This document shows, one piece after another, positions 34,879 to 42,811 of a stretch of DNA of 64,000 bases. How positions within the stretch are numbered: the first letter of the stretch is position 1; each line of letters begins with the position of its first letter. The notes under the pieces are model-generated. The model did no database searches, was not told where the DNA came from, and saw only the letters and a list, made by a program, of their open reading frames with translations. The stretch covers positions 139,189 to 203,188 of the forward strand of contig CAXTAT010000006.1 of the NCBI GenBank assembly GCA_964242415.1. The letters run 5' to 3'. A program made the translations under genes and the position numbers. The stretch is from DASWOJ01 sp964242415. Its GTDB lineage: Bacteria; Pseudomonadota; Alphaproteobacteria; Acetobacterales; Acetobacteraceae.

Positions 34879-35678
34879 TGTCAACTTCACTTGGACAAGA
34901 TAGGGCAATGCGAACAGAGAAGTTGATTAGAAGCCGACGAATGGAAGCTAACTTGAGCGAGGAAGATAGACAACGTATTGAACAAAGAAGGGTTTACAAA
35001 TTCTATCATTCATCAGCCGAGACGCCTGTTTTAGGTAGTGGAAGCATCCTAGTTGGGACCGCAGGAAAGTATTGGGCAATCGACAACATCGCCCTGAGGG
35101 ACACGTTGGATGGACAGACCGCAACGCGCGTCGATGACTTCACGTTTGAACATGGGATGCCTGTGGATCACTTAGTTGACCCAACAAGTCCATTCCATGG
35201 CTTTGCTCGTACTTTCATAGGCTCCGTTGCACATGGCGACATCCAGTTCTCTGGGTTTGATTTTGTGTCCAAACACGACTTCTATATGTATTCATTCTCC
35301 TACGAATGCACGCAGTCTGTTGTAAAATCGTTCGCCTCTGATCCGTTCGATTGGGTTGCAGAAATTTCTGACATATATGGACTGGCCGAAACTCTCGCCC
35401 AGATTCATCCTCAACTGATTGGTTTGTATTATTGCATCCTGCCCATGACCTATAGAGACATCTATCGCACTCCCGGCGAGACTCATCCAGACCCATTGCA
35501 AAGCATGTTTGAGAAGGATAGCTCGTTCGCTTCCAACAAAGAAGGAAGAATTGTATTCTTTGAATTTGAGCCGCCAGGTAGGATTGGCTACAGTTTAGTT
35601 CAACTTCCTATACCGAAGCCTTTTGCAAGCTTGGAGATTCGCAAGTGGTTCAGTCGAGGACATATGCCGACCGCTTGA
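34878..35678 (+). CDS. Orphan hypothetical protein in an AT-richer islet
   Basis: A 266-residue soluble protein that I do not recognise. There is no signal peptide or membrane helix. The middle part is rich in aromatic residues (FDFVSKHDFYMYSFSYEC; FDWVAEISDIYGLAETLAQI; LIGLYYCILPMTYRDIY). G+C is about 42-48% in lines counted by eye, against about 70% for both neighbours, and codon use differs accordingly. The first ATG overlaps the stop of the M20 gene. A second ATG at 34908 with TAGGG ahead is an equally good start. It is intact across 266 codons despite its composition, which suggests recent acquisition or selection. Confidence 0.65.
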   Translation: MSTSLGQDRAMRTEKLIRSRRMEANLSEEDRQRIEQRRVYKFYHSSAETPVLGSGSILVGTAGKYWAIDNIALRDTLDGQTATRVDDFTFEHGMPVDHLVDPTSPFHGFARTFIGSVAHGDIQFSGFDFVSKHDFYMYSFSYECTQSVVKSFASDPFDWVAEISDIYGLAETLAQIHPQLIGLYYCILPMTYRDIYRTPGETHPDPLQSMFEKDSSFASNKEGRIVFFEFEPPGRIGYSLVQLPIPKPFASLEIRKWFSRGHMPTA

Positions 35679-35878
35679 ATGCAAAGACACAGTTTTCAGA
35701 GCTTTCGAATGAGCCTGGTTGCAAGGGAGCCGATCACCCGCGCGATTAGGTTCAGCATGGTTTTGTTCAATGCTGCTCCTCTCGTCAAACAGCAGCAGAC
35801 AGGGGTGCGTGCCAACACAGGGACAGTCAGGCGCACTCAACTCAGGGCAACAGGGGAGATTACCTCCACGGAGATATC
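35679..35878. other. Intergenic part of the AT-richer islet
   Basis: About 200 bp between the orphan gene and the interrupted small gene. Both strands have short open frames (up to about 80 codons) with no recognisable content. I see no repeat or RNA. Confidence 0.4.
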
Positions 35879-36169
35879 ATGCTTAAGATTTACGTTGATT
35901 TCAATTCCAGAGATTTGAGCGATCCAGGGAAAGAGAGCATCATCCTCCCAATGAATGTTCAACAATCAGACGAATGCAGCAAACAGCTAGTTGAGGGAGC
36001 TAGGATCAGCATACACGATGGGGATATTCAATGCGAAGCGTTGTTAAGGCACAGGGAAACCGAGATTTAGAAGAAGGGGGGCAAGCTTTGGCTGGCAGAG
36101 ATTGTTCCAGGCACAGTTCAGGATGACGCCGTTGATGCAAAGAACTATGAGGAGCACTTACCTAATTGA
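35879..36169 (+). pseudogene. Small protein gene interrupted by an in-frame TAG
   Basis: The frame opens at ATG 35879 with CGGAG seven bases upstream. It reads MLKIYVDFNSRDLSDPGKES and onward for 63 codons to TAG at 36068-36070, then continues in the same frame for 32 more sense codons (KKGGKLWLAEIVPGTVQDDA...) to TGA at 36167. The whole 95-residue reading resembles a recurrent family of small bacterial proteins (MxxxYVDFN... start, then LxEGxRIxIxD.....EA, then a W-containing end). The stop falls just before the conserved tryptophan part. It is either a nonsense mutant, a sequencing error, or a readthrough gene. Confidence 0.6.
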
Positions 36170-36285
36170 CGTTCGCCTCTGACCCGAAGGCGTTTCCACC
36201 ATGCCTTGGCTTGAGGTGATGCGATAGCCATTGTGCCGGCTGGCACGCTGGATTGGGCGCTGCCGTCTCAGCAGCCCACATCTAT

Positions 36286-36948
36286 CTACTCCCGCGCCAA
36301 CCGCCCCTCATACCACTGCACCAGCCGCGTCGCCGGAAACAACAGCGCAAAGTAGATCAACGCAACCACCGTATAAACCTCCAGCGGCCGGTATGTATCC
36401 GCCGTGATCAGCGTCCCCTGATACAGCAAATCCGGCACCGCAATCGTGCTAACCAACGACGTATTCTTCAACTGGATGATCGACTGGTTCATGAACGGCG
36501 GCACCATCCGCCGCACCGCCTGCGGCAGCACCACCAGCCGCATCACCCCCCACCGCCGCAGCCCCAACGCCCGCGCCGCATCCCACTGCCCGGCCTCAAT
36601 CGACACGATCCCGCCCCGGAAAATCTCCGCATAGAATGCCCCCGTGTAAAGCGACAGCACCAGCACCGCCGCCACCGCCGCCGGAATCTGCACGTCCAAG
36701 ATCACCGGCAGCGCATAGTAGAACCAGATGATCTGCACCAGCAGCGGCGTGCAGCGGAACACCTCGATCACAGCCACCAGCGGAGCATTCACCCACCGCG
36801 ACCGCGACAGCCGCGCCAGCCCCAGCAGCAGCCCAATCGCCAGCCCCAGCAGCACCGTCCCTACGGTATAGGCCAGCGTAACCCCGATCCCCACCAAGAA
36901 CAGGTGCGTGTAGCGGAGCAGGAAGCCGAACCCCCACTGGTAGCCCAT
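36286..36948 (-). CDS. Polar amino-acid ABC transporter permease (HisMQ type)
   Basis: A 220-residue inner-membrane permease with five to six helices. The HisM/GlnP marks are FRCTPLLVQIIWFYYALP, the EAA loop GQWDAARALGLRRWGVMRLVVLPQA (which contacts the ATPase), and NTSLVSTIAVPDLLYQG. It needs an ATPase, and none lies in this cluster. Four bases separate it from the upstream substrate-binding gene. Confidence 0.92.
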   Translation of the reverse strand: MGYQWGFGFLLRYTHLFLVGIGVTLAYTVGTVLLGLAIGLLLGLARLSRSRWVNAPLVAVIEVFRCTPLLVQIIWFYYALPVILDVQIPAAVAAVLVLSLYTGAFYAEIFRGGIVSIEAGQWDAARALGLRRWGVMRLVVLPQAVRRMVPPFMNQSIIQLKNTSLVSTIAVPDLLYQGTLITADTYRPLEVYTVVALIYFALLFPATRLVQWYEGRLARE

Positions 36949-36952
36949 GCCG

Positions 36953-37792
36953 CTAGAAGACGACCTCGGGCGGCACGTCCTCCCGCGTGACGCCGTTCAG
37001 CGCCAGCCCGGCCAGCAGCCAGTCCCTGATCTGCCCGACTCCGCGGTTGTAGTCGATCCAGGCGTTCACGACGTCCACGAACCGCGTGTCCGCCTCCCGC
37101 CGCACGCCGAAGCAGCTCGGCAGGGCCACCAGCGGCCCCGTCAGCAGGTGGTACGGCCCCAGCGCCCGGTTGCGCGCGATGGTGCTCAACCCCAGCATCG
37201 CCGCCAGGATGAACACGTCGGCCCGGCCGGACTGGAACGCCAGCGTCGCCTCGTCGCGCGTCTTGTAGGCGGTGATCTGCGACTTCGGGGCGTAGCGCCG
37301 GGCGGCGGTCTCGTGCAGCGAGCCGATGTCGCACACCAGGCGGATGTCGGGGGTGTTGATGTCGTTCCAGGTCTTCGGGTCCAGGCCGTGCCGGGCCAGG
37401 CAGCCATAGGGGTGGATGAAGAACGGCCGGGTGAAGCCGATGGCCAGCGCCCGCTGCGGCGTCGGCCCTAGCGCGAAGGCCAGGTCGATCTTGTTGGCCT
37501 GCAGATCCAGCACCGAGTTGGCGTAGGTGCTCTCGACGTATTCGAGCTTGGCGTCGAACACCTTGGCGATGTCGCGGGCGAACTCGATGGCCGCGCCGTG
37601 CCACTCCCCCGTGGCGAGGTCCTTGGTGAAGTAGGGCAGCTCGCCCGGCAGGACGGCGATGCGCAGCGTCTTGGTGCGGGTAATGCGCTCGAAGGTGCTT
37701 TCCGCGGACGTGGTTTGCGCCTTGGCCGAGCCGATCAGCGCGGCGGTGGGCAGCGCCGTCCAGGTGATGAGGCGGCGGCTGATCCCTGCCAT
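36953..37792 (-). CDS. Periplasmic amino-acid-binding protein (SBP_bac_3)
   Basis: A 279-residue family 3 solute-binding protein with an N-terminal export signal (SRRLITWTALPTAALIGSAKA; the RR pair could be Tat). KTLRIAVLPGELPYF opens the mature domain; GAAIEFARDIAKVFDAKLEYV and DLAFALGPTPQRALAIGFTRP are typical. It delivers a polar amino acid to the permease encoded just after it. It follows the type I binding-protein gene by four bases. Confidence 0.92.
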   Translation of the reverse strand: MAGISRRLITWTALPTAALIGSAKAQTTSAESTFERITRTKTLRIAVLPGELPYFTKDLATGEWHGAAIEFARDIAKVFDAKLEYVESTYANSVLDLQANKIDLAFALGPTPQRALAIGFTRPFFIHPYGCLARHGLDPKTWNDINTPDIRLVCDIGSLHETAARRYAPKSQITAYKTRDEATLAFQSGRADVFILAAMLGLSTIARNRALGPYHLLTGPLVALPSCFGVRREADTRFVDVVNAWIDYNRGVGQIRDWLLAGLALNGVTREDVPPEVVF

Positions 37793-37796
37793 GGCC

Positions 37797-39041
37797 TTAC
37801 TTGCCCACGTTCCAGACCGGCTCCTGCACCGCCACGTCGGCGGGATACACGGTGTGGTAGATGCCGTCCTTCACCTGCTGGATCACCGGCGTCGCCTCCT
37901 GGTTCTGCCCGGTCTCGTCGAAGCGCACGCCGCGCCACGGCATGATGGTCTGGTCGCCGGGCACGTTGGCCGCCATCAGGGCGCGGCGGATGTCGTCGGG
38001 CTTGGCCGACCCGGCGCGGTTGATGGCGTCGGCCAGCACCTGCACGGCAACCACCTGGCGGGAGGTGTTGTCGTTCAGGTCCTTGCCCGACTTGGCGCGG
38101 AACATCGCCATCACGGGGACGATGGCCGGGCGGGACTTGGTGGCGTCGGCGGCGAAGGACGAGCGGCTGAACACCCCCTCCGCCAGCGGCCCGGCGGCGG
38201 TCAGGAACGCCTGCTCCTGGTAGCCCGCCGCCTGCGCCATCACGGCCGGCGGCGAGTAGCCCAGCTCGCTCAGGCTGCGCAGGGTCAGGATGGCGTCGGA
38301 CGTGTAGCTGCTGGGCATCAGCACGTCGGCGTTGGCCGCCTTGAGCCGCTGCGCCTCGGCAGACAGCGAGGGCGAGTTGGCGCGGTACTTGATGTCCGCC
38401 GCCACCGTGATGCCCGCCGCCTTGGCGAGGTTGCGCTGCACCGTGCTGCTGTCACTGCCGAAGATGCTGTCCTCGTAGAACAGGGCGACCGACTTCACGG
38501 GGTGGCCGGTCTTGGCGCCGACCTCCTTGAAGAAGTCGAACATGGCCTGGGTGAACATCTCGTCATGCGGGGTGGTGCGGAAGAACCACTTCAGGCCGCG
38601 CTTGTTCAGGCTGGGGGACGAGTTGTCCATCGACAGGTAGGGCACCTCGTAGCGCTCCGCGACCTGGCTGATCGTGGCGGCAGTCGCGCTGGTGTAGCTG
38701 CCGATCAGCGCGGAGACGTGGTCCTGGGTGATCAGCCGCTCGGCCTCGGCGCGGGCCTTCTGCGGGTCGTTCTGGTGGTCGGCGAACACGACGCGGATGT
38801 GCGCGCCGCCGAGATGGTCCAGTCCGCCGCCGCCGCCCATCAGCATCGGCAGTGGCTCGTGCGCGCCGTTGACGATCTCCAGCATGGTGTCGATGGCGTT
38901 GCGCGCGTCGGCGCCGACCTGCGCGGCGTTGCCGGTCAGGGGGTAGAGCGCGCCGATCACCACGTCGTCAGCCGCACGGGCGGCGGGAGCGATGACCAGG
39001 ACGGCCGCGGCGGCCCAGAACAGCAACGCGATGCGCTTCAT
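37797..39041 (-). CDS. Branched-chain-type (Peripla_BP_6) substrate-binding protein
   Basis: A 414-residue type I periplasmic binding protein with signal peptide (MKRIALLFWAAAAVLVIAPA...ARA). VVIGALYPLTGNAAQVGADA, IRVVFADHQNDPQKARAEAE and ALIGSYTSATAATISQVAE are the usual LivK/UrtA-like marks. Such proteins normally work with LivHM-type permeases; here the next gene is a family 3 binding protein and the only permease is HisM type. First gene of the three-gene unit. Confidence 0.9.
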   Translation of the reverse strand: MKRIALLFWAAAAVLVIAPAARAADDVVIGALYPLTGNAAQVGADARNAIDTMLEIVNGAHEPLPMLMGGGGGLDHLGGAHIRVVFADHQNDPQKARAEAERLITQDHVSALIGSYTSATAATISQVAERYEVPYLSMDNSSPSLNKRGLKWFFRTTPHDEMFTQAMFDFFKEVGAKTGHPVKSVALFYEDSIFGSDSSTVQRNLAKAAGITVAADIKYRANSPSLSAEAQRLKAANADVLMPSSYTSDAILTLRSLSELGYSPPAVMAQAAGYQEQAFLTAAGPLAEGVFSRSSFAADATKSRPAIVPVMAMFRAKSGKDLNDNTSRQVVAVQVLADAINRAGSAKPDDIRRALMAANVPGDQTIMPWRGVRFDETGQNQEATPVIQQVKDGIYHTVYPADVAVQEPVWNVGK

Positions 39042-39123
39042 GCAAACAAGCTCCCAGCAAGTGCCGGGGAGTGAAGCATGCGCCGTGCCACTACGATAGG
39101 AGGGCGGACCCGAGAGGAGGCAC

Positions 39124-39200
39124 TGGGGCGAACGACGGGGATCGAACCCGCGACAACCGGTACCACAAACCGGCGCTCTACCAACTGAGCTACGTCCGCC
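39124..39200 (-). tRNA. tRNA-His (anticodon GTG)
   Basis: The minus strand begins GGCGGACGTAGCTCAGTTGG. The acceptor is GCGGACG/CGTTCGC with the extra G-1 opposite C73 that marks tRNA-His. The anticodon stem is CCGGT/ACCGG with loop TTGTGGT (GTG). The T arm GCGGGTTCGATCCCCGT is present and CCA is encoded (39124-39126). Confidence 0.96.
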
Positions 39201-39296
39201 ACAGTGCGGGCCGCGGTTCTAGGGCAGGTCGCCCGGCGGCGTCAACGGGATACCGCGGCGCATTCCGCTGCAAACGCGCGTGCGGTGAGGAGCCTG

Positions 39297-39437
39297 CCTG
39301 CTCCCTCTCNNNNNNNNNNNNNNNNNNNNNNNNNNNNNNNNNNNNNNNNNNNNNNNNNNNNNNNNNNNNNNNNNNNNNNNNNNNNNNNNNNNNNNNNNNN
39401 NNNNNNNNNCCCTCTCCCGGGGGGAGAGGGAGCAGCA
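39297..39437. repeat. Family B element, copy 4, interrupted by the gap
   Basis: Left of the gap TGCTCCCTCTC is readable, and right of it CCCTCTCCCGGGGGGAGAGG then GAGCAGCAG. These are the outer ends of a family B element; the inner arms fall in the N run. It lies between the divergent tRNA-His and cidA. Confidence 0.7.
39310..39409. other. Assembly gap (100 N)
   Basis: Exactly 100 N, a conventional placeholder for a gap of unknown size. It falls inside a long inverted repeat, a likely cause of the assembly break. Confidence 0.98.
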
Positions 39438-39572
39438 GTGATCCTCCGGCGGGTTGCCGCGGGGCTGCACTTCAGCCGTGCGACAGCCAGCCCACGGGTG
39501 CTGCTGTGACGCGCATCACAGAACGGCCAGCCCGCCGCAGGCTACCGATGGGGCCAACGAGAGGAGGCTGCG

Positions 39573-39986
39573 ATGATCTGGTCGTTTTCCGCCCTGCTCG
39601 CCTGCCTGGCGATGGGCGATGCGCTGCACAGCCTGACCGGCCTGCCGGTCCCCGGCGCCGTCTTCGGCATCGGCCTGCTCCTGGCCGGCCTCTGCCTCAC
39701 CGCGCACCGGGAGCAGCCAGCCTCCCTGCCTGCGGCGGACCTGCTGCTGCCGTACCTCGGGCTGCTATTCGTCCCGCCGGGGGTGGCCGCCGTGCGCCGC
39801 CTCAGCCACCTGTCCGGCGCCTGGCTGCCGGTCGCGGGTGCAATCCTGGTCTCCAGCGTGCTGGCCCTCGTCGTCGCCGGCCGCGTCACGCAGGCACTGT
39901 TGGCCCGGCAGGAGCAGCGCGGCGTCAAACGTGCCGCCGCAGCCGCCACTCGCCTGCAATACACGCCCGGAGCACACGTGCGATGA
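39573..39986 (+). CDS. CidA/LrgA family membrane protein
   Basis: A 137-residue protein with four predicted membrane helices. LTGLPVPGAVFGIGLLLAG is the CidA/LrgA signature (GxPxPGxxxG), and LLPYLGLLFVPPGVAAV follows. Members are holin-like or act in pyruvate/by-product transport together with LrgB. The C-terminal tail is basic. Its stop overlaps the lrgB-like ATG as ATGA. Confidence 0.9.
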   Translation: MIWSFSALLACLAMGDALHSLTGLPVPGAVFGIGLLLAGLCLTAHREQPASLPAADLLLPYLGLLFVPPGVAAVRRLSHLSGAWLPVAGAILVSSVLALVVAGRVTQALLARQEQRGVKRAAAAATRLQYTPGAHVR

Positions 39987-40708
39987 TCGACCCGCACATA
40001 CCCTTGCAAGCCTTGGCGGCGGTGCGGCCCGCTTTGCCGCTGCTCGGCACAATGCTGGCCTACGAGGCCGGGTTGCGCGTGCAGCGCCGATGCCGCGGAA
40101 ACGCGCTGGCGAACCCGGTGCTGCTCGCCGTCGCCCTGGTCACGGTGATGCTCAATGGCCTGGGCAGCCCGCCGGAGGAGTACTCGGCCGGAGTCCAGCC
40201 GCTGGCCCTGCTGCTTGCACCGGCCACCGTGGCGCTCGCCGTGCCGCTGCACCGCAGCCTGCCGCGCATCCGGGTGGCGCTGGCTGCGGTGCTTGCCGGG
40301 ATCAGCGTGGGGCTTGTCACCGCAGCAGCCGTCGCGGTGGCCGTTGCCGGGTGGCTTGGCGCGCCAAGCCTCGTGGTTCACTCCATCGCGCTCAAGTCAA
40401 CGACGGCAGCCATTGCCATGGCGGTCGCCCCGCTCATCGGCGGCGACCCGTCGCTTGCGGCTGGACTGGCGGTGCTGACCGGGATCACCGGGGCAGTCAT
40501 CTGCACCTGGGTGCTGGACGCTGCCGGCGTGCATGACCAACGTGCCAGGGGATTGGCGACCGGCGTCACCGCGCACGGCATCGGGACTGCGCGGATGCTG
40601 GCGATCGACGCCGAGGCCGGGGCCTTCTCCAGCCTGGGCATGGCTTTGGCCGGGTTCGCTGGCGGGATCGTGCTGCCGGTCGCGTATGCCTGGTTCGCCG
40701 TGGCTTGA
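39983..40708 (+). CDS. LrgB/CidB family membrane protein
   Basis: A 241-residue multi-helix membrane protein. Marks are NPVLLAVALVTVML, LLAPATVALAVPLHRSLPRI (with the conserved PAT.ALA.PLY-like segment), SIALKSTTAAIAMAV and the closing ATGVTAHGIGTARMLAID. It acts with the CidA-like protein in the four-base-overlapping pair. Confidence 0.92.
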   Translation: MIDPHIPLQALAAVRPALPLLGTMLAYEAGLRVQRRCRGNALANPVLLAVALVTVMLNGLGSPPEEYSAGVQPLALLLAPATVALAVPLHRSLPRIRVALAAVLAGISVGLVTAAAVAVAVAGWLGAPSLVVHSIALKSTTAAIAMAVAPLIGGDPSLAAGLAVLTGITGAVICTWVLDAAGVHDQRARGLATGVTAHGIGTARMLAIDAEAGAFSSLGMALAGFAGGIVLPVAYAWFAVA

Positions 40709-40710
40709 CG

Positions 40711-40727
40711 GGCGGGGCAGCCCCGCC
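40711..40727. terminator. Short hairpin between convergent genes
   Basis: GGCGGGGC and GCCCCGCC form a perfect inverted repeat with almost no loop, between the lrgB-like stop and the PRC-like gene stop. No T-run is visible; possible terminator only. Confidence 0.35.
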
Positions 40728-40748
40728 GCCAAGCCCGCTCGTTGCCCC

Positions 40749-41099
40749 TTATCGGCGAGCGGTGTTGAGCGCCACGGCCGTATCGGTCCGCAGCACGACC
40801 CGGCCGTTCACGACCGACAGGGCGCTCAACGGAACCGTCGCCACATGGCTGCCGTTCTCGAAGTACGACCCGACCATGATCTCCGCCGTCCGCCCATCGC
40901 TCCCCAGGCTGCGGACGCTGCCGACGATGTTGCCCTGCGGGTCGCGTATCCACTTCCCGACCGAAGTCGCGGTGACCGGCGATGGTGCAACATAGGCCGG
41001 GCCGGGGAAAGCCGGGCCAGCAAACGTCTGGGCCATACCCGCGCCGCTGGACGACAGGACCAGGGCAACCGCCAAGCCAGCCAACCGAGAATTGATCAT
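40749..41099 (-). CDS. Exported PRC-barrel-like protein, hypothetical
   Basis: A 116-residue protein with a signal peptide (MINSRLAGLAVALVLSSSGAGMAQ). The mature part (SVGKWIRDPQGNIVGSVRSL, then IMVGSYFENGSHVATVPLSA) resembles a PRC-barrel domain. Start ATG 41099 has GGAGG six bases upstream. It is divergent from the HxlR regulator gene and is a likely regulatory target. Confidence 0.7.
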   Translation of the reverse strand: MINSRLAGLAVALVLSSSGAGMAQTFAGPAFPGPAYVAPSPVTATSVGKWIRDPQGNIVGSVRSLGSDGRTAEIMVGSYFENGSHVATVPLSALSVVNGRVVLRTDTAVALNTARR

Positions 41100-41117
41100 A
41101 GCAGCCTCCATAAGTTC

Positions 41118-41136
41118 AATGATGAGACTAATCATT
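41118..41136. promoter_or_regulatory. Candidate HxlR-type operator between divergent genes
   Basis: AATGAT-GAGACTA-ATCATT is a perfect 6+6 palindrome with a 7-bp spacer, within a short AT-rich stretch. It is centred between the starts of the PRC-like gene (41099) and the HxlR regulator (41176). GTTCAA flanks it on both sides as a direct repeat. Binding by the neighbouring regulator is inference. Confidence 0.55.
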
Positions 41137-41175
41137 TAGGTTCAAAGATGCAACCCCTGCCCCTATATCCACTGG

Positions 41176-41694
41176 ATGCAACGAAGAGACTTCTCCCAAG
41201 CTCCGTGCCCGATCGCCCGCACCCTTGACCTCGTCGGCGAGTGGTGGAGCCTGCTGATCATCCGTGAGGCGTTCCTCGGCGTGACCCGCTATGACGATTT
41301 CCAGCAGCGCCTCGGCATCTCCCGCAACGCGCTCACCGACCGGCTCAAGAAGCTGGTAGACGGCGGGGTGCTCACCCGGCGTCCGGTGGCCGAGGGGGCC
41401 AAGCGGGAGGAGTATGCGCTGACCGGCATGGGGGATGACCTCATGACCGTCGTGCTGGCCATGCTGCAGTGGGGCGACCGCTGGCTGGTGCTGCCGGGCA
41501 AGCCGCTCTCGCGCATGGTCGAGACCGCGACCGGGTGCGAAGTCGCAACGTTGCAGGTGATGTCGTGCGACGGCCGCCCGCTCAGCCGTGCGGAGATCGG
41601 GGTCGTTGCCGCGCCGGGCCATGGCGATCCGGCGCTGCAATCGGAGGCTGGGGCGGCAGTGGAACCCTCGATGGCATCACCGACCGCGCATTGA
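41176..41694 (+). CDS. HxlR family transcriptional regulator
   Basis: A 172-residue winged-helix regulator. CPIARTLDLVGEWWSLLIIREAFLG is the HxlR opening with its conserved cysteine (C11). The recognition-helix region is FQQRLGISRNALTDRLKKLVDGG and the wing is VAEGAKREEYALT. The long C-terminal part (GDRWLVLPGKPL; CEVATLQVMSCDGRPLS) is usual in the larger members. Such regulators often sense electrophiles or redox through the cysteine. It is divergent from the exported PRC-like gene with a palindrome between. Confidence 0.9.
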   Translation: MQRRDFSQAPCPIARTLDLVGEWWSLLIIREAFLGVTRYDDFQQRLGISRNALTDRLKKLVDGGVLTRRPVAEGAKREEYALTGMGDDLMTVVLAMLQWGDRWLVLPGKPLSRMVETATGCEVATLQVMSCDGRPLSRAEIGVVAAPGHGDPALQSEAGAAVEPSMASPTAH

Positions 41695-41776
41695 GCCGGC
41701 GGCATCAGCCTGCCCAACTCGTATCGGAGCCAACTTAGGGCAGGGTTGGAGGCGCTTTAACCGGGCGTGCCGGCGC

Positions 41777-41878
41777 CATCATTGCAAGCAGCGCTTGCGG
41801 CGCGGCGATCCAAGGCCGGCTGGACGGCGGTGGCGGCCCCTGGATTGCCACGCCGCAAGCTGCGGCTCGCAATGACGG
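41777..41878. repeat. Family A inverted-repeat element, copy 4
   Basis: The left arm ATCATTGCAAGCAGCGCTTG and the right arm CCTGGATTGCCACGCCGCAA, then GCTCGCAATGACG. It lies between the convergent ends of the HxlR and exonuclease genes. Confidence 0.85.
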
Positions 41879-41953
41879 CTGCGCGCTAAGTAGCTTGCAG
41901 GTATTCGCCCCTCCGCCTTGGGCGGAGGCATGGCTTGTCGCTTTGCGCCGGCC

Positions 41954-42736
41954 CTACAGGACCAGCGCTGTCTGCACCGGGTTTGGCAGCGCCGCGCCGC
42001 CCTGTTCGTCACGCCGCTGCCGCTCCCGCCGCGCCGTGAAGGCCACATCCGCATTGCCGGCGGCACCCGCCAGCACCTGCTCCAGAGCCGCGTCGCCGAG
42101 GTCGGCCCACCGACGGCCGCGCCACGGGCCGAACGGCACCTTGACCAGCAGAGCCGGCTCGTCCGACCAGGCCAGAAGCTGCTCCACGCCCGCCAGGTGC
42201 AGCATGTCGCGCAGGTGGTGCGCCGTCACATAGGCGTCCGGCCCGGCCCGGTGCGCGGGCAGGCCGCGGTCGCGGTCCAGCCCCTCCGGATGCCGCCAGT
42301 AGCGCAGGCCCTGGTTGGAGTGGGTCGGCGCGTCCGGCCACAGGCGCAGCGCGCACTTGTAGGTGCAGACCCAGCGCGCGCCGTTGGACAGGGCGGGGCG
42401 GCACCACCGCTGCTCGAAGGCCGCCCGGTGCGCCGCCAGGGCCAGGGGCACTGGTCCCGGCCAGGCTTGCAGCACCGGGGGCGCAACATCCTGCCAAGAC
42501 CGCGCGTCCGCCACATCCGCATCGATGAGGTGATGGATCGCCGAGGTCTGCGGCGAAATCGGGTGGTCCGGCTTTACCAGCAGGGCGTGCGGCCCTTCGC
42601 GCAACGCCCATGCACCGTCAGAGTCCAGGACCACGTCCTGCCAGCCGACCTCAACGACCCCGCCATCCGCAAAGCCCTGGCCGGTGGTCTCCAAGTCGAT
42701 CACGCGGATGAATCCGCCGGGAGGGATGCTGGACAT
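41954..42736 (-). CDS. DEDDh 3'-5' exonuclease (DnaQ/ExoX-like)
   Basis: A 260-residue protein. ExoI motif IRVIDLETTGQGF (D14/E16) opens it. PISPQTSAIHHLIDADV and AAHRAAFEQRW (ExoII region) follow, and AGPDAYVTAHHLRDML is ExoIII with the catalytic histidine. The C-terminal piece VKVPFGPWRGRRWADLGDAA matches the short module found after the nuclease in ExoX-type proteins. Likely role is DNA repair or proofreading outside polymerase III. Confidence 0.85.
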   Translation of the reverse strand: MSSIPPGGFIRVIDLETTGQGFADGGVVEVGWQDVVLDSDGAWALREGPHALLVKPDHPISPQTSAIHHLIDADVADARSWQDVAPPVLQAWPGPVPLALAAHRAAFEQRWCRPALSNGARWVCTYKCALRLWPDAPTHSNQGLRYWRHPEGLDRDRGLPAHRAGPDAYVTAHHLRDMLHLAGVEQLLAWSDEPALLVKVPFGPWRGRRWADLGDAALEQVLAGAAGNADVAFTARRERQRRDEQGGAALPNPVQTALVL

Positions 42737-42811
42737 AATCTGACATATAATAGGCCGTCGCCGAACAGCAGCCGCCCGTGTGCAGATTTCCTTCGGCTAC
42801 CTTCCCTGGGG

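Larger units (their letters stand above)
39201..39572. other. Region between tRNA-His and cidA with the assembly gap
   Basis: About 370 bp including 100 N. Beyond the gap and family B copy 4, only the cidA upstream sequence (39440-39572) is readable; no further gene is seen. True length is unknown because of the gap. Confidence 0.5.

Noticed and set aside
34878..36169. The AT-richer islet considered as part of a prophage or insertion sequence
   Set aside because: No transposase, integrase, terminal inverted repeat or target-site duplication could be seen at its edges.
39983..40708. A longer 545-codon frame containing the lrgB-like gene and running through the N gap from 39071
   Set aside because: The upstream part crosses the tRNA-His gene, the gap and the cidA-like gene in another frame; the true start is ATG 39983, coupled to the cidA-like stop.
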